A stretch of DNA of 64,000 nt from Minwuiaceae bacterium (GCA_028278525.1 JANQEE010000023.1:1-64000); one strand, 5' to 3'. Counted from the stretch's first letter, positions 47,958-56,478 are shown. Notes: generated by a model not told the origin, from the sequence alone. A program made the numbers and translations.

Positions 47958-48713
47958 ATGCAACTGAAAGACAATCAGCGCGGCGGATACCGGTATCTCA
48001 CCGGCATTTCCGCCTATTCATCCGGCGTCGTCGCGATGCCGGGCCACGAGATCGTGCATGCCACACTGGCGCGCCCGATCCCGCTGGCCGACGGGTTCGA
48101 TCTGGTCGCTCGGCACCTGGACGATCTCGGCCGGCCGCGTCAGGCGCTCTGCGCCATGGAGTTGCGCTCGCCTAAGCCGTTCAGCTTCGACGGCTTTGCC
48201 GATTTCAATGTCGGCTATGCCGACGTTCTGCGTCAGTGGGACATCCATGTCGGCGACGACAACCCGGTCGCGCGCACCAACGTTGCGCCGGAGGTCGCGC
48301 CGCCGGCCGAGCCGTCGCTCTACGCCTTCGCCTACACGGTGCCGGGCGAGACGCCGACGCCGACCTTCGTGGTGGCCGGGGCCGGCGAGGTCCATCGGCA
48401 GAGCCTGGAGGTGCAGACCATCGTCCGCGAAGGCGAGACCACGCCGGATGCAATGGCGGAGAAGGCGGCGCACGTCATGGGCGTGATGCGGGCCCGGATG
48501 GAGGGACTCGGGGCAGACTGGTCGCGGGCCACCGCTACGGACGTCTACACCGTGCATCAGCTACAGCCCTACCTGGCGTCGGCCCTGCTGAAACCCATGG
48601 GCCCTGCCGCCGCCCATGGCATCCGCTGGCATTTTACCCGCCCGCCGATCGAGGGCCTGGATTTCGAGATGGATGCGCGCGGTATCGCGCGGGAGATCGT
48701 GCTCCCCGCCTGA
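47958..48713 (+). CDS. RidA/YjgF-like domain protein of unknown role
   Basis: The 251-aa protein is only partly recognised. Residues about 145-210 (VREGETTPDAMAEKAAHVMGVMRARMEGLGADWSRATATDVYTVHQ) resemble the central helix and strand of RidA-family proteins, which deaminate reactive enamines. The arginine used by active RidA enzymes is not evident, so a catalytic role is uncertain. The N-terminal half has no clear match. GGGAGG at 47945 supports the ATG, and a hairpin lies over this site. Confidence 0.6.
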   Translation: MQLKDNQRGGYRYLTGISAYSSGVVAMPGHEIVHATLARPIPLADGFDLVARHLDDLGRPRQALCAMELRSPKPFSFDGFADFNVGYADVLRQWDIHVGDDNPVARTNVAPEVAPPAEPSLYAFAYTVPGETPTPTFVVAGAGEVHRQSLEVQTIVREGETTPDAMAEKAAHVMGVMRARMEGLGADWSRATATDVYTVHQLQPYLASALLKPMGPAAAHGIRWHFTRPPIEGLDFEMDARGIAREIVLPA

Positions 48714-48809
48714 TCGGCCGACCTGGGCCTGCGGCCATTTGTCCCGTTCCCATACCGCCGCAATGCGTCATCCTTCCCTTGGGCGATGGATGACCTTGGG
48801 GGGTCGGCC

Positions 48810-50009
48810 ATGACTGCTGCGTCTACGACAGTGCCGCCGCGGGCCTACCACGGGCCGGCGCTTCTTCGTCACGGATTCCGCCCGTTCTTCCTGGCCGCGG
48901 GCTTATGGGCCGCGCTCGCCATGGTGCTGTGGCTTGCCATGCTGACCGGTCGGATCGATCTGCCGACGGCGTTCGACCCGCTCTCCTGGCATATCCACGA
49001 AATGCTGTTCGGCTTCGTCGCCGCCGCCATCGCCGGCTTTCTGCTGACGGCAATCCCCAACTGGACCGGCCGCCTGCCGGTGCGCGGCGCGCCGTTGGCC
49101 GCGCTGGCCCTGGTCTGGCTGGCGGGCCGTTTCGCGGTCGGCCTTTCGGCCTGGACCGGGCCGGTCGCCGCCGCGTTTGTCGATGTCGCCTTCCTGTGCC
49201 TGCTCGGCGCGGTCGCGTTGCGCGAGGTCGTTGCCGGCGGCAACTGGCGCAACCTGCCGGTCACCGCCGTAATCGGGATTTTGGCGGTGGCCAATCTGCT
49301 GATGCATCTGGAAACGATTGCCCTGACCGATCTGGACGGCGCCGGGCCGCGGCTCGCCGTCGCCACGGTGGCGTTCCTGATTACCATGATCGGCGGCCGC
49401 ATCGTCCCCAGTTTCACCCGCAATTGGCTGGCCAAACGGGGCGCGTCGAAACTGCCCGGCGGGTTCGGCCTGCTGGACAAGGCAACCTTGGTCGTCACCG
49501 CCGCGACCGGACTGATCTGGACGTTGATACCCGACCATCCGGCGGTGGGCGCCGCGGCTCTCCTGGCGGCTCTGCTGCACGCCGTTCGCTTGGCGCGCTG
49601 GCGCGGTCTTCGCACCGGCGCGGAGCCGCTGGTGCTGGTGCTGCATCTCGGCTACGTCTGGCTGCCGGTCGGCTTTGCGTTGATCGGCTTTGCGATCTTC
49701 TGGCCCGGCCTTGGGTCCAGCGCGGCCTTGCATGCGCTCACCGCCGGCGCCATGGGCACCATGATCCTGGCGGTGATGACCCGGGCGACGCTTGGCCATC
49801 TCGGCCGCCCGCTTAATGCGGACAGCGCGACGTCGCTGATCTACCTGACCGTTTTGCTGGCGGCGGCAACCCGCGTGTTCGGCCCGCTGGCCGAAGGCGG
49901 CGGCCAGGCGGCGTTCTCGATCTCCGGCCTGTTGTGGATTACGGCCTTCGTGCTGTTCGTCGTCCGGTTCGGTCCGATGCTGCTGGGACTGCGTCAATCG
50001 GCCGATTGA
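48810..50009 (+). CDS. NnrS-family membrane protein
   Basis: The 399-aa protein has about twelve transmembrane helices and the NnrS pattern: HGFRPFFLAAGLWAALAMVLW, WHIHEMLFGFVAAAIAGFLLTAIPNWTGR and FLITMIGGRIVPSFTRNWLAKRG. NnrS proteins are heme- and copper-containing membrane proteins linked to nitric oxide tolerance in nitrogen-oxide-reducing bacteria. The ATG at 48810 follows a G-rich site, and an ORF start 8 codons earlier was not used. No NO-responsive operator was recognised upstream. Confidence 0.92.
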   Translation: MTAASTTVPPRAYHGPALLRHGFRPFFLAAGLWAALAMVLWLAMLTGRIDLPTAFDPLSWHIHEMLFGFVAAAIAGFLLTAIPNWTGRLPVRGAPLAALALVWLAGRFAVGLSAWTGPVAAAFVDVAFLCLLGAVALREVVAGGNWRNLPVTAVIGILAVANLLMHLETIALTDLDGAGPRLAVATVAFLITMIGGRIVPSFTRNWLAKRGASKLPGGFGLLDKATLVVTAATGLIWTLIPDHPAVGAAALLAALLHAVRLARWRGLRTGAEPLVLVLHLGYVWLPVGFALIGFAIFWPGLGSSAALHALTAGAMGTMILAVMTRATLGHLGRPLNADSATSLIYLTVLLAAATRVFGPLAEGGGQAAFSISGLLWITAFVLFVVRFGPMLLGLRQSAD

Positions 50010-50064
50010 CCCGGCCGGGATTGCACACCGGTGCCGCAGCCACCATCATGGCGGCCTGAGCGCC

Positions 50065-50730
50065 ATGACGGCGCGCAATCGGGACAGGCCAGTGATCGAA
50101 CGGATTTCCGTCTACACAGACTACAAAAGCCCCTACGCGTTTCTGGTCAAGGACCTGGCCTATGCCCTGGAGGACGAGACCGGCGTGGCGCTGGACTGGC
50201 TGCCCTACACCCTGGACATCCCGAGTTATCTCGGCAGCGCCAAGGTGGGCGCCGACGGCGCCGTCCTGGAGCAGGACCGCACCGAGCATCAGTGGCGCCG
50301 GGTCAAATACAGCTACATGGACGTTCGCCGCTACGCCAATCTCCGTGGCTTGACCGTCCGCGGCACACAGAAGATCTGGGATTCGTCGCTGGCGGCGATC
50401 GGCCTGCTCTGGGCGAAACGGCAGGAGAAGTCGGCCTTTCGGTGCTACCACGACATCGTCTTCGAACGATTCTGGAAACGCGAACTGGATATCGAAGACC
50501 GGGCCGTGATCGAAGCGGCGTTGACTGAAGCCGGGATCGGGACGGACGGATTCGGCGGATTCCTGGAGGACGAAGGCCGCGCGGCGCATGACCGCATCCG
50601 GACCGAGGCGGAGCAGGCGGGCATCTTCGGCGTACCCACCTTCGTGGTCGATGGCGAGATATTCTGGGGACGCGAGCATTTGCCGCTCGTTCGCTCCCGC
50701 GTCACCGGCGACGCGCCGCCGCCGTCCTGA
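50065..50730 (+). CDS. DsbA-fold protein (2-hydroxychromene-2-carboxylate isomerase-like)
   Basis: The 221-aa protein has a thioredoxin/DsbA fold with the active-site CxxC replaced by YKSPYAF, as in kappa-class glutathione transferases and hydroxychromene carboxylate isomerases. The C-terminal GIFGVPTFVVDGEIFWGREHL is the conserved cis-Pro region. These enzymes use glutathione in aromatic degradation, but no such pathway genes are nearby, so the substrate is unknown. The start could be the ATG at 50065 or a GTG at 50092. Confidence 0.85.
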   Translation: MTARNRDRPVIERISVYTDYKSPYAFLVKDLAYALEDETGVALDWLPYTLDIPSYLGSAKVGADGAVLEQDRTEHQWRRVKYSYMDVRRYANLRGLTVRGTQKIWDSSLAAIGLLWAKRQEKSAFRCYHDIVFERFWKRELDIEDRAVIEAALTEAGIGTDGFGGFLEDEGRAAHDRIRTEAEQAGIFGVPTFVVDGEIFWGREHLPLVRSRVTGDAPPPS

Positions 50731-50753
50731 ATTCCCCGCCGGGCCCTAAGGCA

Positions 50754-52319
50754 TCAGTGGGGCACGAAGCGGATTACTACGCAGGTGGCCGTGATCTCCA
50801 TGTCGTAATGTTCGCTTTCGATGATCGGTCCTGCGGATTTCTCGGCCTCGTCCAGGCAGTCATCGGTGCGCAGGTTTCGCAACTGCGCCGCGCCCTGAAA
50901 CTTCAAATACCGAAAGCCCCAGATGTTTTTGCCGTTGGGATGTATGCGCAGCGTGCGGCGCACCACCGGATAGCGTTTCAGCATTCGTTCCGACAGGGCT
51001 GGTGCGTATCCCGGCGACCCGTCGATCGCGGCGTCCAGCCGCGTTCCTCGGGCAGTGGCGTCGTTCAAGTCGTGGATGATCGATTGGGCGATGCGGGCGT
51101 TGTATTGCCCTTGCAGTGCCGTTGCGTTGCCGTAGGCAAGCGTCAGCCCGGCCAGCCAGATCGCCGGTACGACGACGACGGCGCCGGCAACGCGCCGCAG
51201 GCCGGTGATTTGGGATCGCAACGGTGGCAGGTCGGCCAAGGCATAAACGGTAAGCGCCGCGGCAACGGGTCCGAAAGCAATGAACATGCGGGGCCGGGAC
51301 AGCGGCTCTTCGAAGACGATCATCGCGCCGAGCGTGCCCGCGAACAACAGATAGGCCAGTGACAGAAGGCGCAGTGCCGCTACGATGTGCTGACCGTTGC
51401 CGCTATGCCCACCCGATCCCCGGACCATCGTTCTGTACAGGTATTTCAGGATGGCCAACAGGACAATCGCGGCGAAGGCTCGTCCAAGCCAGTTGCGCGA
51501 CCAGTCGTCGCGAATCGTGGTTATAAATTCGAGAACATTGGCGTAGACGGTGAAAGGCACCGTCTCGATGCTCCAGATCAGGTTGCGCTGCACGTATTGC
51601 ACATCGTCGAGGATGTGATTGATCAGGTAGTAAAGAACCAGTGCATAGGCGAGCAGGTTGGCAGCCAGGACCAGCAGGCCATCAACGACAGCCGCGGGGT
51701 ACGTCGCGCGCTCCGCCGTATCCGGCTGCCGGCCGATAAGGACGTAACCGGCGATGATTGCCGGAAAGACGGAGGCTGCCGGCGGATAGATACAAAGACT
51801 CCCGAACAGCAACACCGCCGCCGTTGCGGTTCGCCGACGGCGGCTCGCCGCAAGCCACGGCGCCGCACTTTCGCTTCGTCCGACGATGATCGACAGCGCC
51901 GACAGCACGGCTAACAACAGGCCTATGCTGTAGGGAAATGCGTCATAGCGGTACGAGTAGATTTCCAACGCATACGGGTTAAGGGAGATCAGGCAGGCTG
52001 CAAGGATGGTCACGCTTGGCAGTCGGCATTGGAAACAATGCCTGACGACGATAAAGGCGGAAAGGCTGAACCCGGCTGCGGCGAGGATTTGAGAGGCCGG
52101 CGACAGGTCGTGTATGAACCGGCCACCGCTCAGGAACGTCATGATGTAAGTGGCAAGCGGCCGGCCCATGAAGGACCAACCGTCGCCGATCCGGATGCGC
52201 CGCATGTCGTCCAGATAGATCTCGTCCGCCCGCAGCAGCGACGAGAGCGACAACGCGGTGATCGCGAAAATGACGGTGACGAACAGAACGTCGTGCTTGA
52301 ATGGTAGGCGCTTGGGCAT
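50754..52319 (-). CDS. GtrII-like integral membrane glucosyltransferase
   Basis: The 521-aa protein has about eleven transmembrane helices. The early motif YLDDMRRIRIGDGWSFMGRPLATYIM, an acidic pair followed by W and GRP, matches the GtrII/GT-C style enzymes that transfer glucose from a lipid carrier to O-antigen or other polysaccharides. The C-terminal 100 residues are soluble and hold two cysteines (TDDCLDEAEKS and TATCVVIRF). No strong ribosome site marks the ATG at 52319, and a longer reading from 52445 is possible. It is divergent from the first PEP-CTERM gene. Confidence 0.75.
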   Translation of the reverse strand: MPKRLPFKHDVLFVTVIFAITALSLSSLLRADEIYLDDMRRIRIGDGWSFMGRPLATYIMTFLSGGRFIHDLSPASQILAAAGFSLSAFIVVRHCFQCRLPSVTILAACLISLNPYALEIYSYRYDAFPYSIGLLLAVLSALSIIVGRSESAAPWLAASRRRRTATAAVLLFGSLCIYPPAASVFPAIIAGYVLIGRQPDTAERATYPAAVVDGLLVLAANLLAYALVLYYLINHILDDVQYVQRNLIWSIETVPFTVYANVLEFITTIRDDWSRNWLGRAFAAIVLLAILKYLYRTMVRGSGGHSGNGQHIVAALRLLSLAYLLFAGTLGAMIVFEEPLSRPRMFIAFGPVAAALTVYALADLPPLRSQITGLRRVAGAVVVVPAIWLAGLTLAYGNATALQGQYNARIAQSIIHDLNDATARGTRLDAAIDGSPGYAPALSERMLKRYPVVRRTLRIHPNGKNIWGFRYLKFQGAAQLRNLRTDDCLDEAEKSAGPIIESEHYDMEITATCVVIRFVPH

Positions 52320-52652
52320 GATCGATAAGGATGAAAGGCGAGGATCTAAAGGACCGGACCGGATTACTGCCAAGCGGATAGCATGGCGGCGGCACGGGAA
52401 TAGCCAGTTCTTTGGCCCGCCGTCGGCCGTGCGAAAATCCCGCAATTTGCAAGCGAGGTCGGTCGATTAACGCTAACGCAGTCGGTGAGGCTTACAGCCA
52501 AGCCTAGGTGGTTAATCACAATCTCCGTGAAATAGTTAGAAAGTCTTGGATTCCAGTCCCCATACATTAACAAATCCCTAAAAGCACGGTCTGGCATAGC
52601 GCTTGCTACGTCTGTGGGACGACCGGATTTTACGATTTTAGGGGTTAATACT
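52320..52652. other. Gene-free regulatory region upstream of the first PEP-CTERM gene
   Basis: This 333-base gap separates two divergent genes and is AT-richer than its surroundings towards the right end. It holds TTAGAAAGTCTT at 52536-52547, CATACATTAACAAAT at 52561-52575 and a sigma-54 promoter at 52592-52607. The first two recur upstream of the second PEP-CTERM gene. No RNA gene or small coding region was seen. Confidence 0.7.
52592..52607 (+). promoter_or_regulatory. Sigma-54 promoter of PEP-CTERM gene 1
   Basis: TGGCAT-AGCGC-TTGCT matches the RpoN consensus TGGCAC-N5-TTGCW with one difference, and the GG and GC pairs are exactly 10 bases apart. Transcription would start near 52618, leaving a leader of about 35 bases before the ATG at 52653, whose ribosome site AGGGG lies at the proper distance. 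Confidence 0.85.
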
Positions 52653-53279
52653 ATGGCATTCACGAAACACGCTTTCGTCGTGGCCGGGGCTCTGGCCGCT
52701 TCCATCATCGTCGCCGGCCCGGCGGCGGCTGCGGTGATTTCCTTCGATTTCTCCGGCGGCGGCTCCGCCTATGTCGACAACGCGCGGATCTTCTCGTCCG
52801 ACGGCCTGACCGTCACCGCCAAGGGCTATTACCTCAACGGCGGCGGCAAAAACGCGGCCTATCTCGGGCACTATTCGGGCGGTCTCGGCGTCAAGAACAG
52901 CTATTTCGACAGCCATACCGTCGACAACTGGGGTCGCGACGATTTCGTGGAGTTCTCGTTCGACGCTCCGGTGACCGTGACCAACGTCATCCTCACGGTG
53001 TACGGCAGGGACGGCGACATCACCTACAATTTCGGCGACTTGGGCAACACCAAGCACCATGGCGACGATTTCGGCGGCGGTATTCGCAATGTGGCGCTGG
53101 ACTGGACGGAGGAGGCCGACCTGTTCCGTGTCTTCGCCCGGCTCGGTCACTATGACGACAGCTTCAAGATCCGTGGCCTGACCGTAGAGACGAGCGACGT
53201 GCCGGAACCGGCCGCAATAGCACTATTTGGTCTCGGCCTCGCCGGCCTCGGCGCCACCCGCCGTCGCCGTACGGCTTGA
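52653..53279 (+). CDS. PEP-CTERM exosortase-dependent surface protein 1
   Basis: The 208-aa protein has a signal peptide (cleavage after about GPAAAA), a beta-rich middle region and a C-terminal sorting signal from residue 183: VPEPAA, a hydrophobic helix, then RRRR. This is the PEP-CTERM signal that EpsH-type exosortase recognises before the protein is released or anchored. The middle contains YLGHYSGGLGVKN and HTVDNWGRDDFVEFSF, shared with the paralogue downstream. No exosortase is in the window. Likely roles are biofilm or floc matrix; the exact one is unknown. Confidence 0.9.
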   Translation: MAFTKHAFVVAGALAASIIVAGPAAAAVISFDFSGGGSAYVDNARIFSSDGLTVTAKGYYLNGGGKNAAYLGHYSGGLGVKNSYFDSHTVDNWGRDDFVEFSFDAPVTVTNVILTVYGRDGDITYNFGDLGNTKHHGDDFGGGIRNVALDWTEEADLFRVFARLGHYDDSFKIRGLTVETSDVPEPAAIALFGLGLAGLGATRRRRTA

Positions 53280-53303
53280 GCCGGCATAACGTACGAAAGC
53301 CTT

Positions 53304-53332
53304 GGGCGGCTCCTTCGGGGCCGCCCTTTTTC
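53304..53332 (+). terminator. Terminator after PEP-CTERM gene 1
   Basis: GGGCGGC (53304-53310) pairs with GCCGCCC (53320-53326), extended by CC-TTCG-GG with one bulge, and is followed by TTTTTCTT. The stable UUCG loop recurs in the terminator of gene 2. Confidence 0.9.
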
Positions 53333-53594
53333 TTGGTTGCAGAGTTCATAAGTAGTACGCAGGACGATCTACCAGTAATGGGAGCGGTTGGGTACTATAA
53401 ATACGCATTGAAGATTGAATGAAGCGCCGACGCTGTCGGAAAATTTTACAATCTTTGCCGTTTCATTAGTCCAATTAGAATGTCTTTTTTTGCTAACTAT
53501 TTGCATGTATTAACGAATTTACTCACACAAAAACTCTGGCATGAGTCTTGCTGATGAAACGCGGGGGCTAGTCCTATTCGTTAGGGGAATGGCA
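53333..53594. other. AT-rich regulatory region between the PEP-CTERM genes
   Basis: This gap is strikingly AT-rich for the window. It carries TTAGAATGTCTT (53475-53486), CATGTATTAACGAAT (53504-53518) and a sigma-54 promoter (53537-53552), in the same order as upstream of gene 1. TACTATAAAT near 53392 could be a sigma-70 -10 but has no convincing -35. No coding region was seen. Confidence 0.65.
53537..53552 (+). promoter_or_regulatory. Sigma-54 promoter of PEP-CTERM gene 2
   Basis: TGGCAT-GAGTC-TTGCT matches the RpoN consensus except for one base and has the exact 10-base GG-GC spacing. Transcription would start near 53563, 30 or so bases before the chosen ATG at 53595. An in-frame ATG at 53541 lies inside this promoter and is therefore unlikely to be used. 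Confidence 0.87.
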
Positions 53595-54245
53595 ATGAAA
53601 CTTGCAAGACATGCGACACTCGCCGCCGGTGCGGTGGCGGCGCTGCTGATGGCGGCGCCGGCGTCGGCCGCGACGATCTCGTTCGACTTTACGGGCGGCA
53701 ACAGCCCGCTCGACGGGCCGAATGGCAACACCAGAACGTTCAACGCCGGCGGTATCTCGGTGGACGCGAGAGCCTTCGCCATCGAGAACGACGGCGATAT
53801 CTTTTCTGGTTATCTCGGCCACTACAGCAGCGGCCTTGGCGTGACGAACCGCTTCGAAAGCGGCAGCGGCCATGTGGTCGACAATGGTGGCTTTATCGAC
53901 TACGTCCGCTTCTTCTTCAGCGAAGCGGTGACCGTGACGGAAATCATCCTCACTGTATTCCAGGGCACCAACGCCGACGTCACCTATCGGATTGGAGCCT
54001 CCGACTCCACGCCGATCGATCTGGATATCAGTGCGCCGCCGAATCCGGTCACGGCTCAGTTGCCGACGACCGGTGAATCGGACGCATTCCGCCTGTATGC
54101 CCAGTTCGGCGAGAGCAGTTCCGACTTCAAGATCACCGGCCTGACCGTCAAGACGGCCGACGAAGTGCCGGAGCCTGCGGCCCTCGCGCTGCTCGGCCTA
54201 GGCCTGGCAGGCCTTGGCATGTTGCGTCGTCGGCGCACGGTTTAG
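53595..54245 (+). CDS. PEP-CTERM exosortase-dependent surface protein 2
   Basis: The 216-aa protein is a paralogue of the previous one: a signal peptide ending about APASAA, a middle region with YLGHYSSGLGVTN, HVVDNGGFIDYVRFFF and VTVTEIILTVF, and a C-terminal VPEPAA signal from residue 191 with a hydrophobic helix and RRRR. The ATG at 53595 has AGGGG at 7 bases; one at 53589 is too close to it. Gene 2 has an extra segment (LDISAPPNPVTAQ) absent from gene 1. The conserved promoter suggests both are made under the same signal. Confidence 0.9.
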   Translation: MKLARHATLAAGAVAALLMAAPASAATISFDFTGGNSPLDGPNGNTRTFNAGGISVDARAFAIENDGDIFSGYLGHYSSGLGVTNRFESGSGHVVDNGGFIDYVRFFFSEAVTVTEIILTVFQGTNADVTYRIGASDSTPIDLDISAPPNPVTAQLPTTGESDAFRLYAQFGESSSDFKITGLTVKTADEVPEPAALALLGLGLAGLGMLRRRRTV

Positions 54246-54280
54246 CGTAGCGTAAGTCCGACACCAGTTCGTTGGATGGA

Positions 54281-54311
54281 ACGGCGGCTTCTTCGGAAGC
54301 CGCCGTTTTCC
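54281..54311 (+). terminator. Terminator after PEP-CTERM gene 2
   Basis: A perfect 11-bp stem (54281-54291 with 54296-54306) closes the stable tetraloop TTCG in a C-G context and is followed by TTTCC. It also separates this gene from the convergent gene ending at 54322. Confidence 0.9.
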
Positions 54312-54321
54312 TATTTGGGCA

Positions 54322-55644
54322 TTAGCGAATGTAGTGCAGGTCGGCGAAGCGCCGCCGAAAGGCGGTGACCGCCGGCGCCAGGTCTTCCGGCTGCTCGTTG
54401 CCCCGAAGCGTCCGCGCGATCAAGCCGGCCAGCTCCGGCATATCGGCCGGTGTCATGCCCCAACGCACGATTTCCGGTGTGCCGATCCTTAAGCCGTTGA
54501 CGTCGTCCGCGACCTCGCCGATAGGTAGGCCGATGCCGCAGGTCAGGATGTTGGCCTGCCTGAGCCATTTGGCCGCCGTCTGGCCGCCGCCGAAATCCGC
54601 GGCCTCGATTGCGAATTGATGAGATGTTGTCGCGCCCCGGTCGGCCGCGAAGATCGGCAGGCCCAGGTCGGTCAAACTGTCGGCCAGTGCCTTCGCCGTC
54701 GCCGCCATCTGCGCGGCGTAGGCCGGCCCGTGCACCTTCCAGTCCAGCAGCGTGATCGCCAGCGCTGCCGACTTGGCCGCGTCGAAGTTGGCCGTCAGGC
54801 CGGGGAAGGCGATGGCATCCAGCCGCTTCGCCAGTTCCGGCTCGGTGCCGACGATCAGGCCGGCGGGCGGCCCGCCCAGGCTCTTGTAGGTGCTCATGGT
54901 CATGGCATGGGCGCCCTCGGCCAGCGGCTGCTGCCAGGCTTTGCCGGCGATCATGCCGGACATATGCGCCGCGTCGAACAACAGCCAGGCGCCGACCTCG
55001 TCGGCGATGGCGCGGATCTCCGCGACCGGATGCGGGAACAGGTTCAGGCTGCCGCCGATGGTGATCAGCTTCGGCCGGCAGGCCCGGGCCAGGTCGCTGA
55101 GGCCCGCCACGTCAACCGTATAGCCGTCCGCGTCGACCGGCGCCTCCCTGATATTCAGGCCGTAGAGGCCCGCCGCGCCGGCCTGGTGATGGGTGACGTG
55201 GCCGCCCACCGCGGCCGGCGGCACGATGATCGTATCGCCCGGCTTCGCCGCCGCCATGAACATATACAGGTTGGCCATGGCGCCGGAGGCGACGCGGATT
55301 TCCGCGAACGTGGCGTCGAATACCTCAGCCGCCAGCTCCGCCGCGATCACCTCGATCCGCTCGATCGCCTCCAACCCCATCTCGTATTTGTCGCCGGGAT
55401 AGCCGAGCGAGGGCCGTGCGCCCAGTCCGGCCGACAGCGTCGCCTCCGCCTTGGGGTTCATCGCGTTGGTCGCCGGGTTCAGGTTGACGCAGTCGCGCTC
55501 GTGGATGGCCCGGTTCTCGGCGATCAGCCGGTCGATTTCCGCCGCCGTCGCGTCCGCGTCCCGCGCCGCCGTCTCCGCCGCCAGCGTCTGCACAAAGTCC
55601 TCGCACGCCGCCGGCACCCAATCCCGATAGGCCAGTTCCGCCAT
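54322..55644 (-). CDS. SHMT-family PLP enzyme (divergent glyA paralogue)
   Basis: The 440-aa protein has the fold-type I layout of serine hydroxymethyltransferase: Asp224 and His227 in DAAHMSG and the PLP-binding Lys254 in STYKSLGGPPAG. The last motif differs from the THKTLRGPRGG of true GlyA, and GYPGDKYEMG replaces the usual GYPGxRYYGG-type segment. It may act on alpha-methylserine, threonine-like or other beta-hydroxy amino acids rather than be the main GlyA. The ATG at 55644 has AGGAG upstream; a longer reading from 55734 was not used. Confidence 0.82.
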   Translation of the reverse strand: MAELAYRDWVPAACEDFVQTLAAETAARDADATAAEIDRLIAENRAIHERDCVNLNPATNAMNPKAEATLSAGLGARPSLGYPGDKYEMGLEAIERIEVIAAELAAEVFDATFAEIRVASGAMANLYMFMAAAKPGDTIIVPPAAVGGHVTHHQAGAAGLYGLNIREAPVDADGYTVDVAGLSDLARACRPKLITIGGSLNLFPHPVAEIRAIADEVGAWLLFDAAHMSGMIAGKAWQQPLAEGAHAMTMSTYKSLGGPPAGLIVGTEPELAKRLDAIAFPGLTANFDAAKSAALAITLLDWKVHGPAYAAQMAATAKALADSLTDLGLPIFAADRGATTSHQFAIEAADFGGGQTAAKWLRQANILTCGIGLPIGEVADDVNGLRIGTPEIVRWGMTPADMPELAGLIARTLRGNEQPEDLAPAVTAFRRRFADLHYIR

Positions 55645-55832
55645 TTCCGGCTCCTTCTTCCGCGTCCCGCCGAACCATCCCACCTTCGGCCAAGACCGGT
55701 ACCCCCCGCAACCCAACCTTCCTGGCTTAAGCATTAGAAATACTATCGCATTTGGCGGAAGGATGCCGTCCGTTCCTGGCGACGAAATCTTAACCCGGTC
55801 GTCTCAGGCTGGCCTCCTATGCGAGGTCGGCC

Positions 55833-56468
55833 ATGAAACGATTTGTGTTGCCAGCGCTGCTCTTGTCCGCCGTTCTCTCCGGCTGCGCGACGATGAGCCG
55901 GGAGGAATGCGTCGCCGCGGATTGGCGCACGGTCGGCTATCAGGATGGCGTCGCCGGCCGGTCCGCCGATTGGCTGGCCAGACACGGCAGCGCCTGTACC
56001 AAGCATGGCCGCCCGCCCGACCTCGACGCCTACGTCGCCGGGCGCGAGCGCGGCTTGAACATTTTTTGCCAGCCGCGCCGGGGCTATGGCCTCGGGGTCA
56101 GCGGCGATGCCTATGGCGGCGTCTGTCCCAGCCAACTGGAAAACGACTTCCTGACCGCCTATCGCGAGGGCCGTGGTCTCTACCTGCTCAGGAAGGATGT
56201 CCGGGCCATCGAGCATCGGATGACCAGCCTGGCCCTCGAACTCGGCGATATCGACAGACGCCTGGAAAAGAAGCAACGCGCGCTGGTCACCGGCAAGCTG
56301 CCGCCCGCCGAGCGTCATCGCCTCGCCGAAGCCATCCGCGGCTTGGCCGAGCGGCGCGGCCGGCTGGCCGAGCGGATCCCCTATTTGGAAGCCGAACGGG
56401 ACGACGCCATCGACGACATGGACGCCTACGCCGCGGCCATGGAACAGCGCTATCCGGGGGCTAACTAG
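55833..56468 (+). CDS. DUF2799 lipoprotein
   Basis: The 211-aa protein has a lipoprotein signal with lipobox LSGC at residue 18, and the DUF2799 pattern CVAADWRTVGYQDGVAGRSADWLARHGSAC followed by YVAGRERGLNIFCQPRRGYGLGVSG. Residues 120-205 form a long charged coiled-coil-like helix (RMTSLALELGDIDRRLEKKQ). Function of the family is unknown; the protein is expected in the periplasmic leaflet of a membrane. It converges on the transporter gene. Confidence 0.85.
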   Translation: MKRFVLPALLLSAVLSGCATMSREECVAADWRTVGYQDGVAGRSADWLARHGSACTKHGRPPDLDAYVAGRERGLNIFCQPRRGYGLGVSGDAYGGVCPSQLENDFLTAYREGRGLYLLRKDVRAIEHRMTSLALELGDIDRRLEKKQRALVTGKLPPAERHRLAEAIRGLAERRGRLAERIPYLEAERDDAIDDMDAYAAAMEQRYPGAN

Positions 56469-56478
56469 CCTAGGCCTA

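Noticed and set aside
50065-50730. Thiol-disulfide oxidoreductase (DsbA)
   Set aside because: The DsbA fold is present, but no CxxC lies at the active site, so an isomerase or transferase role is more likely.
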